Positions 59,633 through 64,000 of a stretch of 64,000 nucleotides of DNA are shown here, in pieces. The first letter of the stretch is position 1. Each line of letters begins with the position of its first letter. Under the pieces are notes generated by a model. The model searched no databases and was not told where the DNA came from. It saw only the letters and a list, made by a program, of their open reading frames with translations. A program made the position numbers and the translations under genes. This DNA is from Acidobacteriaceae bacterium (lineage in GTDB: Bacteria; Acidobacteriota; Terriglobia; Terriglobales; Acidobacteriaceae), in NCBI GenBank assembly GCA_025355505.1, contig JANXZM010000039.1, forward strand, positions 1-64,000, written 5' to 3'.

Positions 59633-61158
59633 GCGGTATTCCCCGCGGTGCCCGCCTTCGCGGCACTCGTGCAGTCGTAGCCCAGAGCCTTCAGGTTCTC
59701 GCGCGCGACGTCCACATCGTCGAACGGAATCGTTCCTTCCTTTGTGGCCTGCACTTTTTCGTGTCCCTTGCCCGCGAGCAGCACGATGTCGCCGGGGGTT
59801 GCCTGTTGCAGAGCGCAAGCGATAGCCTTGCGGCGGTCGGGCTCCATGGAATATTTTGCTCCAGTTTTTTGTAACCCGACCACTGCATCGTTCATGATGG
59901 CCAGCGGATCCTCGGAGCGCGGGTTGTCGGAAGTAAGCACCACAAAGTCGCTCCCCTTACCCGCCGCCTCGCCCATCAGTGGACGCTTGGCGCGATCGCG
60001 ATCGCCGCCGCAGCCGAAAAGCGTGATGACCTTGCCCTTGAGGCCGGCGCGAACGACAAAATCGCGAGCCAGCCCGGTGAGGTTGCGGAGCGCGTCGTCG
60101 GTGTGCGCATAATCCACCACCACCGTGAAGGGCTGGCCACAGTCCACGCGCTCAAAGCGGCCGGGAACGCTAGCGAGGTCGAAGATTCCTTTTGCGATCG
60201 CCTCGGCGGAACAATCGCGCGCATATCCAGCGGCAGAAGCTGCGAGCACATTGTACACATTGACGTTGCCGATCAGCGGAGACCACATGGCGATCTTTCC
60301 CGAAGGCGTCACCATTTCAAAACGGGTTCCCCGCGGCGTGATCTCAACCGCCTCGGCATGAAAATCGCCGGACGCCAGACCGTAGGAAAGTACCAGGGCA
60401 CTCTTCTTTTTGCAGAGCTTCAAGAGCTGGCGGCCATATTCATCGTCGATGTTCAGAACGGCGGCGCGCGGTGGCTCTGTCCCGCAGCCTTCGAACAGCA
60501 TCTGCTTGGCGCGGAAGTAGTCTTCCATCGTACCGTGGTAATCGAGATGGTCGCGCGTGAGGTTCGTGAACACGGCCACATCAAAAGGAATTCCGAAAAT
60601 ACGCTGCTGCTCCAGCGCGTGCGATGACACTTCCATCACCGCTTCGGTGACTCCCAAGCCGAGGCCCTCCGACAATAGCCGATTGAGTTCCAGCGCTTCC
60701 GGCGTGGTGTGCGGAGCTGGGAGAATCTTCCCCGCAACGTGATATTCGATGGTGCCGACCAGCGCGGCCTTGCGTCCGGCCGCCTGGAATATGGATTCGA
60801 TCAGGAAGACAGTCGTGCTTTTTCCATTCGTGCCCGTAATCCCGGTATTCGCAATTCGCTCGGCAGGACGTTCGTAGAAATTCGCGCTCAGGCGGGCGAG
60901 CGCACGCCGTCCGTGCAGGACTTGCGCCCAGGCAACCGCGGGACGCTGCGCTTCGGCAGTGGAGTCGGTGACGATGGCTACCGCTCCGGCGGCGATGGCT
61001 TGATCGATAAACCGATTGCCGTCGCTGCTCTCACCCTTCATGGCGACAAAAACAGTTCCGGGACGCACCCGTCGGGAATCGTATTCCACTCCGGCAACGC
61101 CCGGGTTTCCGCTCTGGGAGAGGACCTCGGCGCCTTGCAAGAGTTGTTGGAATGTCAT
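59629..61158 (-). CDS. murE: UDP-N-acetylmuramoyl-tripeptide synthetase (meso-DAP type)
   Basis: The 509-residue Mur ligase has D-S-R-R-V-R-P-G-T-V-F-V-A-M-K-G, the P-loop G-T-N-G-K-S-T-T, and the diaminopimelate-specific D-N-P-R motif in T-S-D-N-P-R-S-E-D-P. This indicates a peptidoglycan with meso-diaminopimelate at position three. The ATG at 61158 gives the family start; the longer frame (to 61251) runs into a family D repeat and is unlikely. The stop overlaps the murF start; ftsI lies upstream. Confidence 0.96.
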   Translation of the reverse strand: MTFQQLLQGAEVLSQSGNPGVAGVEYDSRRVRPGTVFVAMKGESSDGNRFIDQAIAAGAVAIVTDSTAEAQRPAVAWAQVLHGRRALARLSANFYERPAERIANTGITGTNGKSTTVFLIESIFQAAGRKAALVGTIEYHVAGKILPAPHTTPEALELNRLLSEGLGLGVTEAVMEVSSHALEQQRIFGIPFDVAVFTNLTRDHLDYHGTMEDYFRAKQMLFEGCGTEPPRAAVLNIDDEYGRQLLKLCKKKSALVLSYGLASGDFHAEAVEITPRGTRFEMVTPSGKIAMWSPLIGNVNVYNVLAASAAGYARDCSAEAIAKGIFDLASVPGRFERVDCGQPFTVVVDYAHTDDALRNLTGLARDFVVRAGLKGKVITLFGCGGDRDRAKRPLMGEAAGKGSDFVVLTSDNPRSEDPLAIMNDAVVGLQKTGAKYSMEPDRRKAIACALQQATPGDIVLLAGKGHEKVQATKEGTIPFDDVDVARENLKALGYDCTSAAKAGTAGNTA

Positions 61159-61199
61159 TGGAGTGATTATAAATAGCCTGCGTTTCGGTTTCTTCTGTG

Positions 61200-61256
61200 T
61201 CCCCTGTGATTCAGGTTTTTCTTTTCTACCACAGAGGACACAGAGGCACACGGGGA
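61200..61256. repeat. Palindromic repeat, family D
   Basis: GTCCCCTGTGATTCAG and CCACAGAGGACACAGAGGCA arms lie in the 102-bp gap between ftsI and murE. Confidence 0.7.
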
Positions 61257-61260
61257 AATC

Positions 61261-63459
61261 TTATCTGCCAAAATGCACAGTAATCCGCGACCCAGTCGCG
61301 ACGTGCGCACCGGGCTGAGGCGACTGTTCGCGAGCGACGCCGCTGCCGACGGCGTCGAGGTCGAGTCCGGCATCCTGCGCGGCTTCAATGGCAACACGCA
61401 GATTTTTGCCGAGGAAGGAAGGGACCTCAATCCCTCCCTCTTCCACGTCGAGAACCACCATTCCGCCGGCTGGCAATTTCTGCAGGGGTGCATTCTCGGA
61501 CTGTGTGCCCGGTGAACTTGCAGCCAGTGAACTCGCTGCCGCTGTCGTCGATGTGCTCTTCGCAGAGTGATCCAGCTCTCTTGCAGTCTGCGCGGCCTGA
61601 ACGACCTGTGCGCCAATTGTGCCGGGCTTGACCCCCGCTGGAATCACGGGCGTTCCATTGGCCTCGGCCATATCCAGGCTGGCGCCCAGATGATCGGGCG
61701 AGCTTTCTTCCAGACTTGCGTCAGGCACATCGCGGCGAGCCAGCAAAACCTGGCGGCTGGGCGGAAGCTGAACGTCATGCGGGACGTGCAGATACCCAAG
61801 CACCTGCTGCGTGACGCGTTGGAAGATCGGCGCTGAGACTTGCCCCCCCTGGTGCAGGCCAACAGCGGAGTCAAGGATCACCACCACTGCAATTTGCGGA
61901 TCGTTGATGGGAGCGAACCCGGCGAAAGACGCCACATACTTCGTCTTCGAGTAGCCGCCGGTAGCTGGGTCCACTTTCTGTGCCGTCCCGGTTTTGCCCG
62001 CCGAACTATAGCCCTCGAGAAGGGCTTTGCGTCCGGTGCCGTGGAGTACCACTCCCTGCAACATCTGCCGCATCTCGGCTGCGGTCAGCGATGAGATTAC
62101 GCGCGTCCCTTCAGCGGGCTGGAAGGCGATCGTTTGCGGAGTATTCTGCGGTGCAATTGTGCCGGCCACGATGCGCGGCGGAACGCGTACGCCGTCGTTG
62201 GCAATCGTCGAGACCAGCGAAACCAGTTGTAGCGGCGAAATTCCGATCTCCTGGCCCATGGAGATCGCGCCAATGGAAACCTTCGACCAACGGCTCACCG
62301 GCTTGGTCAAACCACGTGTTTCACCGGGAAGTTCAATCCCCGTTTGCTGGCCGAAGCCGAAGGCGCGAATGTATTTGTAGAAGCGATCATCGCCCAGCCG
62401 AAGTGCGATTTTGATGGCGCCGACGTCGCTTGACTCCGCCAGAATGTCCGCCACCGAGAGCATGCCGTGCGGCTTGCTGTCGCGGATGCGCATGCCGTTG
62501 ATGACAATCGATCCCATCTGGCAGTCGAACATTTCGTCGGGGCGCGTGATCTTCTCTTCAAGGCCGGCGGAGATGGTCACCATCTTGAAAGTCGAGCCCG
62601 GCTCGTACACGTCGCTGACCGCGCGGTCTTTCAGCGCCTCGTTTCGAATTTCCTTCCGTATATTGGGATTGAATGTGGGCCGGTTGGTCAGCGCCAGAAT
62701 CTCGCCGGTGTGGGGATTTTCCACAATCACCGTCCCCGCAATGGCGTGCGTCTCTTCCATCCCGCGCGCCAGTTCCCGTTCGGCGATGTACTGAATATTC
62801 TGATCGATGGTGAGCACAACGCTGTTGCCGGACTCGGGCTCTTTTTCAACACTGGCAAACCAGCGCTTGCGCGCGTCAACGGAAATCATCAGCTTGCCGG
62901 CCTTGCCCTGCAGTTGCTGGTTGAATTGCCGTTCCAGTCCGCTCAGGCCCTGATCGTCGGTGCCAACGTACCCCAGAATTTGCGCCGCCAGTTCACGCTT
63001 GGGATAAAAGCGCTTGGGTTCTTTCTGAAAGTGGATGCCTTGCAGATTCAACGCGCGGATGCGCTCAACGATTTCCGCGTCGGCCTTGCGCGCCACCCAA
63101 CAGAAGGTCTTGTGGGCGCGGCAATCCGCCAGCACGACCCGGGGATCGTCTTTCGTGATGCGCGCAATCAGGCTGACGGTATTCGCAAGATCGGGAGCTT
63201 CCGACGGCACCACGAACACCGAGTCCACCTGGATAGACATCGCCAGCTCCCGTCCGGCGCGATCGTAGATGACGCCGCGCTTCGGCGAAAGGTCGAAGCT
63301 GCGCTGCTGCTGATGCTGGGCGCGGCGCTCGAAATCGCCGTAGCAGAAAATTTGGAGATAGACCAGGCGGACACAGATCGCCAGCAGCCAGAGGCACAGC
63401 AATCCAGACAAGGCGTAAAGCCTGAATCTTGCGCCGTTTGAAGAAGTACTCGCCGCCAC
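61261..63459 (-). CDS. ftsI: Division transpeptidase FtsI (PBP3) with a PASTA domain
   Basis: The 732-residue protein has a membrane helix near 15-37, a PBP dimer domain with R-G-V-I-Y-D-R-A-G-R-E-L-A, and the transpeptidase with S289-T-F-K, S-S-D and G-K-T-G-T-A-Q-K motifs. At the end (about 675-730) is a PASTA-like domain (V-P-S-F-L-G-K-N-L-R-V-A, S-P-Q-P-G-A). It cross-links septal peptidoglycan with FtsW. The start is a GTG at 63459 with GAGGA upstream. The PASTA extension is absent from E. coli FtsI but found in some other phyla. Confidence 0.95.
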   Translation of the reverse strand: MAASTSSNGARFRLYALSGLLCLWLLAICVRLVYLQIFCYGDFERRAQHQQQRSFDLSPKRGVIYDRAGRELAMSIQVDSVFVVPSEAPDLANTVSLIARITKDDPRVVLADCRAHKTFCWVARKADAEIVERIRALNLQGIHFQKEPKRFYPKRELAAQILGYVGTDDQGLSGLERQFNQQLQGKAGKLMISVDARKRWFASVEKEPESGNSVVLTIDQNIQYIAERELARGMEETHAIAGTVIVENPHTGEILALTNRPTFNPNIRKEIRNEALKDRAVSDVYEPGSTFKMVTISAGLEEKITRPDEMFDCQMGSIVINGMRIRDSKPHGMLSVADILAESSDVGAIKIALRLGDDRFYKYIRAFGFGQQTGIELPGETRGLTKPVSRWSKVSIGAISMGQEIGISPLQLVSLVSTIANDGVRVPPRIVAGTIAPQNTPQTIAFQPAEGTRVISSLTAAEMRQMLQGVVLHGTGRKALLEGYSSAGKTGTAQKVDPATGGYSKTKYVASFAGFAPINDPQIAVVVILDSAVGLHQGGQVSAPIFQRVTQQVLGYLHVPHDVQLPPSRQVLLARRDVPDASLEESSPDHLGASLDMAEANGTPVIPAGVKPGTIGAQVVQAAQTARELDHSAKSTSTTAAASSLAASSPGTQSENAPLQKLPAGGMVVLDVEEGGIEVPSFLGKNLRVAIEAAQDAGLDLDAVGSGVAREQSPQPGAHVATGSRITVHFGR

Positions 63460-63510
63460 TTCCAGTCCTCAGAAACTTTCGGCGGCCCCGAAGAGCCGCC
63501 GCGAAAATTG

Positions 63511-63537
63511 TGACGCGGACACTCCTGTCCGCGTGCT
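63511..63537. repeat. Half copy of family A repeat
   Basis: TGACGCGGACACTCCTGTCC plus GCGTGC, matching one arm of the palindrome at 1731-1806, lies between ftsL and ftsI. Confidence 0.75.
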
Positions 63538-63552
63538 TCGACTGTGATCGAT

Positions 63553-63996
63553 CTACCGCGCTGAAATCACCGCGACCGGAGTCACACTGGCCATTACCGG
63601 AGTAGCGGCATCGCTGGTGGCGTCCATGCGAAGCACCTGCCCAGGCTGCGGCGATTGCATGCCCAGTTTGCGCGCCATCACATCAATTCGCTCCGGGTCG
63701 CGCAGCGACGCCTCTTCCAGGCGCAGGGCTCGGTTCATCTCCGTAAGACCATCGCGCTGCGACCGCAGCGTCTCGATCTTGTATCCGTATTCAATCGCGC
63801 GGAAATGCTGCAGCGCGTATCCCATCACCAGCAGAAACAGGATACACAGCGCCAATCCAAAGTATTTCATCTCGCGCGCCCGGCGCGGGTCTTCGACCTT
63901 CACCAGGCGCGAGTTGTCGATGGTTTTGCGGAAATAAATTTCCGGGGTTCCCAGCCAGCTGGACTTGCGCCGGCTAAACGGAGCTGCGCTTGGCAT
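63553..63996 (-). CDS. ftsL: Cell division protein FtsL-like
   Basis: The 147-residue protein has a cytoplasmic N-terminus, one membrane helix (M-K-Y-F-G-L-A-L-C-I-L-F-L-L-V-M-G-Y-A-L), a short coiled coil (I-E-Y-G-Y-K-I-E-T-L-R-S-Q-R-D-G-L-T-E-M-N) and a conserved R-I-D-V-M-A-R-K-L-G-M end. This is the FtsL/DivIC shape, and the position directly before ftsI supports the name. It belongs to the divisome complex that activates FtsW-FtsI. ATG at 63996 is close to the window edge; further genes of the cluster (such as rsmH) would lie beyond. Confidence 0.85.
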   Translation of the reverse strand: MPSAAPFSRRKSSWLGTPEIYFRKTIDNSRLVKVEDPRRAREMKYFGLALCILFLLVMGYALQHFRAIEYGYKIETLRSQRDGLTEMNRALRLEEASLRDPERIDVMARKLGMQSPQPGQVLRMDATSDAATPVMASVTPVAVISAR

Positions 63997-64000
63997 TGCC

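Overview
The window is GC-rich bacterial chromosome and most likely comes from an Acidobacteriota genome of the Terriglobia/Koribacter/Sulfotelmatobacter kind. Support for this is a secreted von Willebrand A protein of the type abundant in that phylum, a large tricorn-like S41 protease, a Ser/Thr kinase fused to TPRs, a bactofilin, an ECF-type sigma factor with a zinc-finger regulator, and many small intergenic palindromic repeats. No rRNA, phage or CRISPR array was seen. One tRNA (Arg, anticodon TCT) is present. The phylum assignment rests on recalled family distributions, not on a search.

Layout. 1-140: the edge of an insertion sequence whose transposase is cut by the window border. 0.3-3.3 kb: an LLM-class oxidoreductase and a VOC protein whose last 144 bp are duplicated around a RelE-type toxin-antitoxin pair, then a secreted protein. 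3.4-7.4 kb (minus strand): a nucleobase/nucleoside cassette (nucleoside hydrolase, nitrilase-type amidase, NCS1 permease) and tatA. 7.6-18.5 kb: a TPR protein, a zinc-ribbon protein, msrB, a bactofilin, a serine hydrolase coupled to a metallo-beta-lactamase/rhodanese protein, then a VWA - LemA - DUF2207 block. 18.6-23.8 kb: a dead fragment of a ligD-type DNA ligase, an ARPP-1-like secreted protein, and a three-gene unit (sigma factor, anti-sigma-like membrane protein, metallo-hydrolase broken by a frameshift). 23.8-34.6 kb (minus): one chemotaxis cluster, cheA - cheW - outer-membrane protein - two MCPs - cheB - cheR - HDOD, without cheY. 35-48.5 kb: ilvB/ilvN, an SDR with a tricorn-like protease, a kinase, a diguanylate cyclase, queG and another SDR. 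48.6-54.3 kb: tRNA-Arg, small membrane or secreted proteins, an HMGL-family acyltransferase with an FAH-family hydrolase, and ada. 54.4-64 kb (minus): the division and cell-wall cluster ftsL - ftsI - murE - murF - mraY - murD - ftsW, entering from the right edge and ending at ftsW against the convergent ada gene.

Working together. The che cluster looks like a full signalling core (receptors, kinase, coupling protein and adaptation enzymes) with an HDOD protein as a possible output. The cell-wall cluster makes lipid II precursors (MurE carries the meso-diaminopimelate motif) and supplies the septal polymerase and transpeptidase pair. At least seven families of short palindromic repeats sit in gaps between genes, often inside operons, and some touch gene ends or starts. 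Several genes also carry in-frame 12-15 bp tandem repeats. Together these repeats are the most distinctive sequence-level property of the window.
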